From an uncultured Collinsella sp. (GTDB lineage: Bacteria; Actinomycetota; Coriobacteriia; Coriobacteriales; Coriobacteriaceae), in contig UQKM01000012.1 of the NCBI GenBank assembly GCA_900541685.1, positions 9,240 through 73,239 of the forward strand: a stretch of 64,000 nucleotides of DNA, written 5' to 3'. Of this stretch, positions 41,439 through 49,786 are shown one piece after another. The notes below the pieces were generated by a model. That model was not told where the DNA came from. It searched no databases and was given only the letters and a program-made list of their open reading frames with translations. Position 1 is the first letter of the stretch; every line of letters starts with the position of its first letter. The position numbers were made by a program, and so were the translations under genes.

Positions 41439-42782
41439 CTAGTTCGCCATGACGCCTTCGGTCCAAGCCTCAACGTCCTCGATGCGCAGGACGTTGGCGA
41501 CCTCGGCCACGCAGCCGACGCTGGCAAGCTCGGCGGCGGCAGCCTGGACGTCCTTCTCGAGCGCGCGGTGCGTCAGGAAGATGACCGAGCAGGCATCGCT
41601 GACGCCCGATTTGCCGTCCTCGACCTGGTTGATGAGCGAGATCGAGATGTTGTGCTTGGCAAAGATGTCGACCGTCTCGGACAGGGCGCCCACGCGGTCG
41701 GCGACTTTCAGGCGCACATAGTACTTGGTCTGGAGCTCGTCCATGGGCTTAAAGGTGAGGTTGTGGCCATAGGGCTCAATCTCGGGCAGCGGAGCCACGC
41801 CACGGCTGATCTGCTCGGAGAGCGACAGGATATCGCCCACGACGGCGCTCGCGGTGGGGAAGGAGCCTGCGCCCGCGCCGTAGAACATGGTCTCGCCCAC
41901 GGCGTCGCCTACCACGTAGACGGCGTTCATGGCGCCGTTGACCTTGGCGAGCATATGGTCTGCGGGGATCAGCGTGGGATGCACGCGAACGTCGACGCCA
42001 GCGTCGGTGTTGCGGGCGATGCCGAGCAGTTTGATGGTGTAGCCGAGCTCGCGGGCCTGGGCGATGTCCTCGGCGCCGATGGTGCGGATACCCTGCTGGT
42101 ACACATCATCGGTGGTAACGCGGGTGCCAAAGCCGATGGAGGCGAGGATGGCCGTCTTGCTGGCGGCATCGAAGCCGTCGACGTCGGCGGACGGGTCGGC
42201 CTCGGCATAGCCCTTAGCCTGTGCGTCGGCGAGCACGTCAGCGTAATCGGCGCCCTCGGCGTCCATGCGCGACAGGATGTAGTTGGTGGTGCCGTTGAGG
42301 ATGCCGGCGATGGTCAGGATCTTGTTACCCACCAGGTCGTGCTCGAGTGTGCTGACAATGGGGATGCCGCCACCGCAGCTGGCCTCGCACTTAATCTGCA
42401 CGCCGCACGCACGCGCCTTCTCGGCAAGCGTCTCGACATGGCGGCCCAGCAGGGCCTTGTTGGCGGAGACGACATGCTTGCCGTTCTCGAAGGCAGTGGT
42501 GAAGATCTCGGTTGCGGGATGCTCGCCACCAATCAGCTCGACGACGATGTCGACGGCGGGGTCGGTGACGACATCGTGCCAGTCGCTCGTAAAGGCCTCG
42601 CGCTCAATGCCTGCCGCCTCGGCCTGCTCCCAGGCAAGCGCGCAGGCGCGGGTCAGCTTAAGGTCGATGCCGTAGGCTGCCAGGTACTCATCGTGGTGGC
42701 TCTTGATCAGACGGGCCACGCCGCCGCCGACGGTTCCCAGACCGATCAGACCGACGTTCACGGTGCGCAGGGGTTCGCTCAT
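41439..42782 (-). CDS. hom: Homoserine dehydrogenase
   Basis: 447 residues. Reduces aspartate semialdehyde to homoserine on the path to threonine, methionine and isoleucine. The NAD(P) motif GLIGLGTVGGGVA is at about 11-23, SANKALLGRH near 105, GILNGTTNYILS near 158, and a C-terminal ACT domain (VADRVGALSETVDIFAKHNIS, about 365-440) probably binds threonine for feedback inhibition. Start at 42782 has AAGGAG 6 bases upstream. Monocistronic, with its own terminator. No thrB, thrC or lysC is adjacent. Confidence 0.96.
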   Translation of the reverse strand: MSEPLRTVNVGLIGLGTVGGGVARLIKSHHDEYLAAYGIDLKLTRACALAWEQAEAAGIEREAFTSDWHDVVTDPAVDIVVELIGGEHPATEIFTTAFENGKHVVSANKALLGRHVETLAEKARACGVQIKCEASCGGGIPIVSTLEHDLVGNKILTIAGILNGTTNYILSRMDAEGADYADVLADAQAKGYAEADPSADVDGFDAASKTAILASIGFGTRVTTDDVYQQGIRTIGAEDIAQARELGYTIKLLGIARNTDAGVDVRVHPTLIPADHMLAKVNGAMNAVYVVGDAVGETMFYGAGAGSFPTASAVVGDILSLSEQISRGVAPLPEIEPYGHNLTFKPMDELQTKYYVRLKVADRVGALSETVDIFAKHNISISLINQVEDGKSGVSDACSVIFLTHRALEKDVQAAAAELASVGCVAEVANVLRIEDVEAWTEGVMAN

Positions 42783-43032
42783 AGATAACTCCTTCGTGCA
42801 TCTTATGGATGGATAAACCGCTTAAAGGTTGAGTGCATTCTAGCGTGAACCGGGGGCGCGTGCTCGCCAGGCAACAGGAGCCGCACAAAACGGCACCCCC
42901 GAAACGCTGCGGAAACATTGGAAACATGCTCGCTACAAATGAACTTCCGTAACAAACTGTCAACGTTTGCGCCATAAGGTTTGCCCCGTACCGCAAAACA
43001 GCCGCACCGCGGCCAGCGAAAAGGGGGACACC

Positions 43033-43143
43033 ATGTTTATTAAGAGCGGGAACGCTTGTAACAGAATGGAAACATTACTTTTACACAATAAAGTGGCATT
43101 ACTGCATAAAAAAATAGAAATACGCAGAAATATGGATAAATGA
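43033..43143 (+). CDS. 36-codon Leu-rich mini-ORF, leader peptide candidate
   Basis: ATG at 43033 is preceded by AAAAGGGGG 5 bases upstream. The peptide contains the run METLLLHNKVALL, and its leucines use TTA, CTT, TTA, TTA and CTG; TTA and CTT are codons rarely used in the neighbouring genes. It lies 133 bases before livJ of the branched-chain amino acid operon, which suggests a leucine-sensing leader. No clear terminator with a T run follows, so attenuation by termination is unproven; a chance ORF in AT-rich DNA is the alternative. Confidence 0.4.
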   Translation: MFIKSGNACNRMETLLLHNKVALLHKKIEIRRNMDK

Positions 43144-43160
43144 ACAAATCCAAAGAAAAG

Positions 43161-43188
43161 TTGAAATATTCGCCACTTTTCCTAACTA
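43161..43188 (+). promoter_or_regulatory. Candidate promoter of the liv operon
   Basis: TTGAAA (43161-43166) and TAACTA (43183-43188) with 16 bases between, about 90 bases before livJ. If this is the only promoter, the mini-ORF upstream would not be part of the liv transcript. Confidence 0.4.
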
Positions 43189-43276
43189 AAGCGTCTACTA
43201 TTTTGCGAACGCCGAACACGGCGAAGGATGGCCTGTCGGGTAACCGAAACCCGACGAGATTTGAGAGGAGAGCCGC

Positions 43277-44464
43277 ATGTCGAGCCTCACCGGTAAGTCA
43301 TTGAACCCTGTTATGAATCGCAGGAGCGTTATCGCGAGCGCAGCAGGTCTGGGGGCGATGTCCATTCTAGCTGGCTGCTCCTCCAACGGCGGCGACAGCG
43401 GTTCCGCGTCGGGCGACGCTTCGTTTAAGATCGGCACCATCGGCCCGCTGACCGGCGCCAACGCGTCCTACGGCAAGTCCGTTACACAGGCTGTCGAGCT
43501 TGGCTGCAAGGATTTCTCGACTAAGGAGCTGCCGCTTGTCAGCAAGGCCGAGGACGACCAGGCTGACGGTGAGAAGGCCGTCAACGCCTTCAACACCCTG
43601 CTCGACTGGGGCATGCAGGCCCTCGTCGGTCCGACCACCACGGGTGCGTCGGTCGCCGTTGCCGCCGAGTGCGGCAACGACCCCGAGACGTTCATGATCA
43701 CCCCGTCTGCGTCCTCCGAGGACGTTACCAAGGGCAAGGATTGCGTCTTCCAGGTTTGCTTTACCGACCCCAACCAAGGTGTCAACGCTGCCAAGTTCCT
43801 GGCAGAGAAGTATGCGAACGAGAAGTTCGTGCTGTTCTATAACTCCGGCGACGCCTATTCTTCGGGCATCGCAGATTCCTTTAAGGCCCAGGCCGCTAAG
43901 TCTAAGCTTGAGATTGTCGACGAGGAGACCTTTAAGGACGACTCCGCCACGAGCTTTACCAACCAGCTGACCAAGGCCAAGCAGGCAGGCGCCACCATGA
44001 TCTTTGCGCCGATCTACTACACGCCGGCGTCCGTCCTGCTCAAGAACGCCAAGGACATGGGCTACGACGTCAAGATGATGGGCTGCGACGGCATGGACGG
44101 CATCCTGGGCGTTGAGGGCTTCGACACCTCTCTTGCCGAGGGTCTGCTGCTCATGACCCCGTTCTCCGCCGACGACGAGAAGAACGCCGACTTCGTCAAC
44201 GCTTACAAGGATAAGTACGGCGATACCCCCGACCAGTTTGCCGCCGACGCCTACGACGGCGTGCATGCTGTGGTCGAGGCTCTCAAGGAGGCCGGCCTGG
44301 GCGTCGACGCCGACCCCACCGAGGTTGCCGAGAAGCTTCCTAAGGCTATGCTCAAGATTACCGTTGACGGTCTGACTGGCAAGCTCTCCTGGAACGACAA
44401 GGGTCAGGTCCAGAAGGACCCGACGGCGTACGTCATTACCGACGGCAAGTACGTACAGGCCTAA
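43277..44464 (+). CDS. livJ: Branched-chain amino acid ABC transporter, substrate-binding lipoprotein
   Basis: 395 residues. The N-terminus has NRRSVIAS, a hydrophobic stretch and the lipobox LAGC (cysteine about 34), so it is a lipoprotein, possibly Tat-routed. The mature part is a Leu/Ile/Val-binding type I periplasmic-fold domain (FKIGTIGPLTGANASYGKS at its start, DQFAADAYDGVHAVVEAL near the end). It captures the amino acid outside the membrane and hands it to LivHM. Start at 43277 has GAGAGGAG 7 bases upstream. Hairpins after the stop separate it from livH and probably favour higher levels of this protein. Confidence 0.94.
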   Translation: MSSLTGKSLNPVMNRRSVIASAAGLGAMSILAGCSSNGGDSGSASGDASFKIGTIGPLTGANASYGKSVTQAVELGCKDFSTKELPLVSKAEDDQADGEKAVNAFNTLLDWGMQALVGPTTTGASVAVAAECGNDPETFMITPSASSEDVTKGKDCVFQVCFTDPNQGVNAAKFLAEKYANEKFVLFYNSGDAYSSGIADSFKAQAAKSKLEIVDEETFKDDSATSFTNQLTKAKQAGATMIFAPIYYTPASVLLKNAKDMGYDVKMMGCDGMDGILGVEGFDTSLAEGLLLMTPFSADDEKNADFVNAYKDKYGDTPDQFAADAYDGVHAVVEALKEAGLGVDADPTEVAEKLPKAMLKITVDGLTGKLSWNDKGQVQKDPTAYVITDGKYVQA

Positions 44465-44496
44465 TAGGCCGCCTTATATAGAGCGGTTTTGATCCC

Positions 44497-44557
44497 AAGC
44501 AGGGGAGGTTTTGGCCTTCCCTGCTTGCTTGGTATCTAGGGACGATGTAACGTCCCT
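44497..44557 (+). terminator. Intercistronic hairpins between livJ and livH
   Basis: AAGCAGGGGAGG (44497-44508) pairs with CCTTCCCTGCTT (44515-44526), and AGGGACG (44538-44544) with CGTCCCT (44551-44557) followed by GTTTC. They probably act as partial terminators or mRNA-stabilising structures. Confidence 0.6.
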
Positions 44558-44603
44558 GTTTCATACATCAACTGGAAACCTATTCGAAAGGGGGATGTGG
44601 AAC

Positions 44604-45485
44604 ATGACGGTCTTTATCCAATACTTGGTCAACGGCCTGTCCATGGGCAGCGTCTACGCCATCATCGCGTTGGGCTACACCATGGTCTACGGTATCGCCA
44701 AGATGCTCAACTTCGCTCACGGCGACGTCATCATGGTCGGTGCCTATGTCTCGTTCTGCGCCACGTCGTATCTCGGCCTCCCGGGCTGGGCATCTGTAAT
44801 TCTCTCTTGTGTGGTCTGCACGGTTCTCGGTGTTCTCATCGAGGGTCTGGCATACAAGCCGCTGCGCCAAGCAGGCCCTCTGGCCGTTCTGATCACGGCC
44901 ATCGGCGTGTCTTACTTCCTGCAGAACGCCGCGCAGCTTCTGTGGGGCGCCACGCCCAAGAACTTCACTTCGCTCGTCACCTTCCAGGTGCCGGAGTTCT
45001 TGGCCAAGTTCAACGTAAGCGCCGTCTCGCTCGTCACCATCGTCGCCTGCCTGGTTATCATGGCCGGCCTGATGTTCTTTACAGGCAAGACCAAGATGGG
45101 CAAAGCCATGCGCGCCGTGTCCGAGGACAAGGCCGCCGCTCAGCTCATGGGCATCAACGTCAACCGCACCATCTCGATGACGTTCGCCATCGGCTCCGCC
45201 CTTGCCGCCATCGCCGGCGTGCTGCTGTGCTCCTACTCGCCGGTGCTGCAGCCCACGACGGGTGCCATGCCTGGCATCAAGGCCTTCGATGCCGCTGTCT
45301 TCGGTGGCATCGGCTCCATCCCCGGTGCCTTTGTCGGTGGCATTCTCATCGGTATCATCGAGGCGATGGCACAGGCTTATATTTCCACGAGCCTTGCCAA
45401 CTCCATCGTCTTTGGTGTTTTGATCATCGTCCTGCTCGTCAAGCCTGCCGGCCTCTTGGGCAAGTACGTCCCCGAGAAGGTGTAG
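44604..45485 (+). CDS. livH: Branched-chain amino acid ABC transporter permease
   Basis: 293 residues with about eight membrane segments. QYLVNGLSMGSVYAIIALGY and MLNFAHGDVIMVGAYVSF are hallmark LivH sequences. Forms the channel with LivM. The ATG at 44604 lies 9 bases after GGGGG; the ATG at 44595 is too close to it and starts in the open frame from 44511 only by chance. It is followed after 9 bases by livM. Confidence 0.94.
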   Translation: MTVFIQYLVNGLSMGSVYAIIALGYTMVYGIAKMLNFAHGDVIMVGAYVSFCATSYLGLPGWASVILSCVVCTVLGVLIEGLAYKPLRQAGPLAVLITAIGVSYFLQNAAQLLWGATPKNFTSLVTFQVPEFLAKFNVSAVSLVTIVACLVIMAGLMFFTGKTKMGKAMRAVSEDKAAAQLMGINVNRTISMTFAIGSALAAIAGVLLCSYSPVLQPTTGAMPGIKAFDAAVFGGIGSIPGAFVGGILIGIIEAMAQAYISTSLANSIVFGVLIIVLLVKPAGLLGKYVPEKV

Positions 45486-45494
45486 GTGAGCGTT

Positions 45495-46574
45495 ATGAAG
45501 TTTCTTAAAGACAAGCAGACGCGTCACGACTTTGTTACGTACGCCATGTGCCTTGTGGCGTTCGCCATCGTGTTCTTTATGCAGTCTAACCACATGATTC
45601 CGCGCATGATCGCCGGTCAGCTGGTTCCCATCACGGCCTATATCGTCATGGCTATCTCCCTTAACCTCGTCGTCGGCATCGCGGGCGACTTGTCGCTGGG
45701 CCACGCGGGCTTTATGAGCGTCGGCGCCTATACAGGCATCGTTACCGCGGTCGCCCTCGAGAGCGCCGTTCCCTCCGATCCGATACGTCTTGTCATCAGC
45801 ATCGTGGTCGGCGCCATCGCTGCCGCCATCCTGGGCTTCTTGATCGGCATCCCGGTCCTTCGCCTGAGCGGCGATTACCTGGCTATCGTGACGCTGGCCT
45901 TTGGCGAGATTATCAAAGAGATCGTCACCTGCCTTATCGTGGGCGTCGACTCCCGCGGCCTGCATGTGATCTTTAACATTACAGGTAACTCCACGATCGA
46001 CGACCTGCACCTGCTCGAGGACGGCACCGCCATCATCAAGGGCGCCCAGGGCGCATCGGGCGTGTCGACGTACTCGACCTTCCTCGCCGGTGCCATCCTG
46101 GTCATGGTCGCACTCGTGATCGTGCTCAACCTGGTTCGCAGCCGTACCGGCCGTGCCATTATGGCCGTGCGCGACAACAAGATCGCTGCCGAGTCCGTGG
46201 GCATCTCCGTCACCGAGTACCGCATGATCGCCTTCGTGGTTTCCGCCGCTCTCGCCGGCGCTGCCGGAGCCCTCTTCGGCGGTAACTTCTCGCAGCTTTC
46301 CGCCACCAAGTTCGACTTCAACACGTCCATCCTCATCCTGGTATTCGTGGTCCTGGGCGGTCTGGGCAATATGCGCGGCTCCGTCATCGCGGCGGCGTTG
46401 CTCACGGTGCTTCCCGAGCTGCTCCGTCAGTTCTCGGACTACCGCATGCTCATCTACGCCATCGTGCTGATCCTGGTCATGATCTTTACCAACAACCCGC
46501 AGCTCAAGGCGTTCTTCGCACGCATTAAGGACCGCTTTGCTTCCAAGAAGGAGGTAGCAGCCGATGCCCAGTAA
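45495..46574 (+). CDS. livM: Branched-chain amino acid ABC transporter permease
   Basis: 359 residues with about eight to nine membrane segments. ISLNLVVGIAGDLSLGHAGFMSVGAY and VLGGLGNMRGSVIAAALL are typical LivM motifs. The ATG at 45495 follows AGGTGA by 6 bases; a GTG at 45486, directly after the livH stop, is possible. The last 11 bases overlap livG. Confidence 0.93.
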   Translation: MKFLKDKQTRHDFVTYAMCLVAFAIVFFMQSNHMIPRMIAGQLVPITAYIVMAISLNLVVGIAGDLSLGHAGFMSVGAYTGIVTAVALESAVPSDPIRLVISIVVGAIAAAILGFLIGIPVLRLSGDYLAIVTLAFGEIIKEIVTCLIVGVDSRGLHVIFNITGNSTIDDLHLLEDGTAIIKGAQGASGVSTYSTFLAGAILVMVALVIVLNLVRSRTGRAIMAVRDNKIAAESVGISVTEYRMIAFVVSAALAGAAGALFGGNFSQLSATKFDFNTSILILVFVVLGGLGNMRGSVIAAALLTVLPELLRQFSDYRMLIYAIVLILVMIFTNNPQLKAFFARIKDRFASKKEVAADAQ

Positions 46575-47424
46575 GTTTGAGTTCAACAAGGGCAAGATGG
46601 TCCCGTATCCTTCTGGCGCCATCGTTCCCGACCGCGACCTGGGCCAGCGCCCGGCGCTCGAGTGCATCCACTTGGGCATTGAATTTGGCGGCCTTAAGGC
46701 AGTCGACGACTTTAGCCTGACCATCGGTAAGACCGAGATCGCCGGTCTGATCGGTCCCAACGGTGCCGGTAAGACCACGGTCTTCAACCTGCTCACCAAG
46801 GTGTACCAGCCCACGCACGGTACTATCCTGCTCGACGGCGAGGACACCTCGGGCAAGTCCGTCTACCAGGTCAACCGTATGGGTATCGCCCGTACGTTCC
46901 AGAACATTCGCCTGTTCAACACCATGACGGTGGAGGACAACGTTAAGGTCGGCCTGCACAACCAGGAGCGCTACTCTGGTTTTGAGGGCGTGCTGCGTCT
47001 GCCGACGTACTGGAAGCACGAGAAGGCCGCCCACGAGCGCGCCATGGAGCTGCTGTCCATCTTTGATATGGAGCACCTGGCAAACGAGCAGGCCGGCTCG
47101 CTGCCTTACGGCGCCCAGCGTCGTCTGGAGATCGTCCGCGCGCTTGCCACCAACCCCAAGCTGCTGCTGCTCGACGAGCCTGCTGCCGGCATGAACCCGT
47201 CCGAGACCGCGGAGCTCATGGAGAACATCGTCAAGATCCGCGACACCTTTGGCATCGCCATCATGCTTATCGAGCACGACATGTCGCTCGTCATGAATAT
47301 TTGCGAGGGCATTTGCGTGCTTAATTTTGGCAAGGTCATCGCCAAGGGCACGGCCGAGGAAATTCAGAACAACGACGCCGTTATCGAGGCATATCTGGGC
47401 AAGCAGGATAAGGGGGAGAACTAA
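46564..47424 (+). CDS. livG: Branched-chain amino acid ABC transporter ATP-binding protein
   Basis: 286 residues. Walker A GPNGAGKT at about 64-71, a signature-like LPYGAQRRLEIVRAL, Walker B LLLLDEPAAGMNP and switch histidine in LIEHDMSLV. The signature reads LPYGAQ, as usual for LivG. AGGAGG lies at good spacing before the ATG at 46564, inside the end of livM. Start of livF directly follows the stop. Confidence 0.94.
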   Translation: MPSKFEFNKGKMVPYPSGAIVPDRDLGQRPALECIHLGIEFGGLKAVDDFSLTIGKTEIAGLIGPNGAGKTTVFNLLTKVYQPTHGTILLDGEDTSGKSVYQVNRMGIARTFQNIRLFNTMTVEDNVKVGLHNQERYSGFEGVLRLPTYWKHEKAAHERAMELLSIFDMEHLANEQAGSLPYGAQRRLEIVRALATNPKLLLLDEPAAGMNPSETAELMENIVKIRDTFGIAIMLIEHDMSLVMNICEGICVLNFGKVIAKGTAEEIQNNDAVIEAYLGKQDKGEN

Positions 47425-48138
47425 ATGGCAGAGCCGATGCTTTCCGTCTACAACATCAACGTCTGGTACGGCGCTATCCACGCCATCAAGGACATCTCCT
47501 TTAACGTCAACGAGGGTGAGATCGTGGCCTTGATCGGTGCTAACGGCGCCGGCAAGTCCACAACGCTTAAGACTGTCTCGGGCCTGCTGCGTTCCAAGAC
47601 CGGCTCCATCAAGTTTATGGGCGAGGACATTACCCATACGCCTGCCGACAAGCTGGTGGGCAAGGGCCTGGCCCAGGTGCCCGAGGGCCGTCGTGCCTTT
47701 TTGCAGATGACGGTCGAGGAGAACCTGGAGATGGGCGCTTACGCGCAGCCCAAGTCCACGGTGGCTCCGGGCCTTGAGCGCGTCTACGAGCAGTTCCCTC
47801 GCCTTAAGGAGCGCCGTCGCCAAGTCGCCGGCACCCTTTCGGGCGGCGAGCAGCAGATGCTCGTTATGGGCCGCGCCCTTATGAGTAACCCCAAGCTGCT
47901 CATGCTTGACGAGCCTTCCATGGGCCTGGCGCCGATTCTGATTGAGCAGATCTTCCAGATTGTCGAGGACCTGCACAAGGCCGGCACCACGGTGCTTCTG
48001 GTCGAGCAGAACGCGCAGATGGCGCTCTCGATCGCCACGCGTGGCTACGTGCTCGAGACCGGCAAGATCACCATGACCGGCACGGGCCAAGAGCTCCTGC
48101 ACGACGATAACGTCCGCAAAGCCTATCTTGGTGGCTAG
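47425..48138 (+). CDS. livF: Branched-chain amino acid ABC transporter ATP-binding protein
   Basis: 237 residues. Walker A GANGAGKS at about 38-45, signature LSGGEQQMLVMGRAL, Walker B LLMLDEPSMGLAP and switch histidine replaced by glutamine in LVEQNAQMAL, as is usual in LivF. The start codon follows the livG stop directly. Last gene of the operon; a strong terminator follows. Confidence 0.94.
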   Translation: MAEPMLSVYNINVWYGAIHAIKDISFNVNEGEIVALIGANGAGKSTTLKTVSGLLRSKTGSIKFMGEDITHTPADKLVGKGLAQVPEGRRAFLQMTVEENLEMGAYAQPKSTVAPGLERVYEQFPRLKERRRQVAGTLSGGEQQMLVMGRALMSNPKLLMLDEPSMGLAPILIEQIFQIVEDLHKAGTTVLLVEQNAQMALSIATRGYVLETGKITMTGTGQELLHDDNVRKAYLGG

Positions 48139-48181
48139 GAGGTTCCGCCGTTCTACCGAACGGCGGACCGGCCGACGCTGC

Positions 48182-48281
48182 GCGGGCACCAGAGCGACAA
48201 CTAGTCATTCAAAGAGGACGGCATGACCAGAAGGTCTATGCCGTCCTCTTTTCATGCCAATTTGTTCGCTCTGGTGCCCGC
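48182..48281. repeat. Nested palindrome around the liv terminator
   Basis: GCGGGCACCAGAGCGA (48182-48197) and TCGCTCTGGTGCCCGC (48266-48281) form a perfect 16-bp inverted repeat that encloses the 12-bp terminator stem. Confidence 0.85.
48213..48252 (+). terminator. Rho-independent terminator of the liv operon
   Basis: AGAGGACGGCAT pairs perfectly with ATGCCGTCCTCT and is followed by TTTC. Confidence 0.88.
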
Positions 48282-48331
48282 TCGCTGTCCGTCCTCTGCT
48301 TGCGGCGCTGCTTTGGTTCTGGCATTTGGGG

Positions 48332-48387
48332 TAGTTGCTGGGGACGTTCTTGAAAGACTAGTCGTTTAAGAACGTCCCCAGCAACTA
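48332..48387. repeat. 20-bp perfect inverted repeat with GGGGACG core
   Basis: TAGTTGCTGGGGACGTTCTT (48332-48351) and its reverse complement (48368-48387) enclose 16 bases. The same GGGGACGT core recurs at 49798-49803 and 49841-49846. The 325-base gap 48139-48463 holds only these palindromes and no credible gene. Confidence 0.85.
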
Positions 48388-48463
48388 GGTCAAAAGGCTT
48401 CGAGGGCGGCGTGCTTACGCCCGTCGTGGTGCGCCCGAAGGGGGATGGCTGCTACGAGTTCGA

Positions 48464-48727
48464 TCATTTGCGAGGAGAAGACGAACCAGCCGTTGCAGAT
48501 CCAATATGGATCTCGCCAACCTCGGCAAGCTGCTCGATGAGTGGAAGCCCTGTCGGGTCGTCTATTTCAACACCACCCAGAATGATGGTGTCATCGCGCA
48601 GGTCGATCTGTGTGTTGAACACAGCGAGGTTAAAGCCGGAGGCCACAAATCCGATAGCAGCCAGGACGAGCCCCGTGGCAACAAGCCCACCCGCTACGGC
48701 AAGGTAAATCTTTTTTACGCTGGACAT
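48464..48727 (-). CDS. Short membrane protein after DUF1700, possibly a shortened DUF4097 gene
   Basis: 87 residues: one membrane segment (about 8-30), then about 55 residues ending in a basic SSSPRK tail. AAGGAG lies 7 bases before the ATG at 48727. In related operons a DUF4097 beta-helix protein usually follows PadR and DUF1700; here only a stretch resembling the N-terminal anchor and first strand of such a protein remains, and the palindrome block begins about 75 bases after the stop. It may therefore be a truncated remnant, or a small protein in its own right. Confidence 0.6.
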   Translation of the reverse strand: MSSVKKIYLAVAGGLVATGLVLAAIGFVASGFNLAVFNTQIDLRDDTIILGGVEIDDPTGLPLIEQLAEVGEIHIGSATAGSSSPRK

Positions 48728-48741
48728 GTTTGCACTCCTTC

Positions 48742-49374
48742 CTATGCCGTAAGCGGCGCCGCTTCAGCGCCCCTGCGGCTCTTACTGCCTCGATCTTTCC
48801 AGAAGGGCGAAACGGCTTTCTTCGCCCAAAGGGCAGAGAGGCGCGCGATCTGCTTGGACGCCGTCCAGGCACCGGCTCCCGCGAGGAGCGCCACACCGAT
48901 GGAAGCGAATCCCATTCCCATCGAGGTTAAAACGTACGGAACATGCCCGATAATGATGCCGTCCACGGTGAACAGGAGCCCCACCACGCCCGCGCCCCCG
49001 AATGCCGCGGCCACGATCCACACGCAGAGCGCAAGAACCCAAATGCAGATGTAGACTGTAGCGGCAACGGCGACGAACGCGAACAGCAGCGGAATCCATA
49101 CCGGAGAGCCCACGATGGCGAGCGCCCATAGAAGCGCCGTGCTCTTGCGCTTGGTCCTCGCAATTGCGCGCGGCACGGCGGGCAGTTCGTCGAGCGTTGC
49201 CTCGGCGACCTCACCGAGCGTGCCCATGGCGGCCACAGCCTCGGCCTCCGTCATGCCGTCCTCCATACGGTCGGCGATGGCCTCCGCGTAGAACTTCTGC
49301 GTTTCCTTTACCTGATCTGCCGGCAGACAGGCCAGAAGCTCGCCCAGCCGGTTCAAGAACTCATCGCGCGTCAT
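48742..49374 (-). CDS. DUF1700 family membrane protein
   Basis: 210 residues. The N-terminal helical region (MTRDEFLNRLGELLACLPAD, then EAVAAMGTLGEVA) is the DUF1700 signature; three to four membrane segments follow (about 80-170), then a basic tail. The family function is unknown; its genes sit next to PadR regulators and DUF4097 proteins in many Gram-positive bacteria. AAGGGAG lies before the ATG at 49374, which overlaps the end of padR by 14 bases, so the two are co-translated. Confidence 0.85.
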   Translation of the reverse strand: MTRDEFLNRLGELLACLPADQVKETQKFYAEAIADRMEDGMTEAEAVAAMGTLGEVAEATLDELPAVPRAIARTKRKSTALLWALAIVGSPVWIPLLFAFVAVAATVYICIWVLALCVWIVAAAFGGAGVVGLLFTVDGIIIGHVPYVLTSMGMGFASIGVALLAGAGAWTASKQIARLSALWAKKAVSPFWKDRGSKSRRGAEAAPLTA

Positions 49375-49681
49375 GGTGCGCTCCCTTCACGTAACTGTAG
49401 ATTTCCTGCACGGATGGCCATTCGGCGAGGAACTCGGCGATACGCTCATGCCCGGTGTCCGTGATGCGGTAGTACCTTCGCAGCCGCCCGTTGTGCTCGG
49501 CGGAGCGCGCCGTGATGCACCCTGCCTTCTCCAGGCGCTTGAGCAACGGATAGAGCGTGGACTCCGTGAGCCCCATGCTCGCGGGCACGTCCTTCACGAT
49601 CTGATAGCCGTAGGATTCCTCGCCCGAGACGGCCGCGAGCACGCAGGCCTCGAGGAAGCCGCGCTTCATCTGTGCCTCCAT
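49361..49681 (-). CDS. PadR-family transcriptional regulator
   Basis: 106 residues, a short PadR winged helix-turn-helix: KRGFLEACVLAAVSGEESYGYQ at the start, STLYPLLKRLEKAG as the recognition part, YYRITDTGHERIAEF as the wing. Such regulators usually repress their own operon and respond to envelope stress or small molecules. The ATG at 49681 has AAGGAGG 6 bases upstream; the longer open frame to 49747 is non-coding promoter. First gene of padR-DUF1700-short membrane protein. Confidence 0.92.
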   Translation of the reverse strand: MEAQMKRGFLEACVLAAVSGEESYGYQIVKDVPASMGLTESTLYPLLKRLEKAGCITARSAEHNGRLRRYYRITDTGHERIAEFLAEWPSVQEIYSYVKGAHHDAR

Positions 49682-49696
49682 CCGCACACCTCCTTT

Positions 49697-49747
49697 CGTA
49701 GTATACTGTGTAACACCTACTATATGACACATAGTATATGATGTCAA
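49697..49747 (-). promoter_or_regulatory. Promoter and likely PadR operator of the padR operon
   Basis: On the minus strand TTGACA (49747-49742) and TATAGT (49724-49719) are exactly 17 bases apart. The same stretch carries an imperfect dyad, TATACT-A-TGTGT against ACACAGTATA, that spans the -10 region, a position that fits autorepression. Confidence 0.75.
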
Positions 49748-49786
49748 CAGTTGTCGTATAGGGAGCCCGGTCTGTCTGTCCCCTGC

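Larger units (their letters stand above)
42783..43276. other. 494-base AT-rich intergenic region before the liv operon
   Basis: Divergent region between hom and livJ. Its AT content rises sharply between about 43040 and 43200, unlike the surrounding DNA. It holds a 36-codon mini-ORF (43033-43143), a promoter candidate (43161-43188), and two small hairpins, CGCCG...CGGCG near 43212 and GTCGGGT...ACCCGAC near 43233-43253, just before the livJ ribosome-binding site. Confidence 0.8.

Noticed and set aside
44580..46856. A 758-codon open frame on the minus strand
   Set aside because: Antisense to livH, livM and livG; rich in Asp/His/Gly/Gln repeats typical of a shadow frame.
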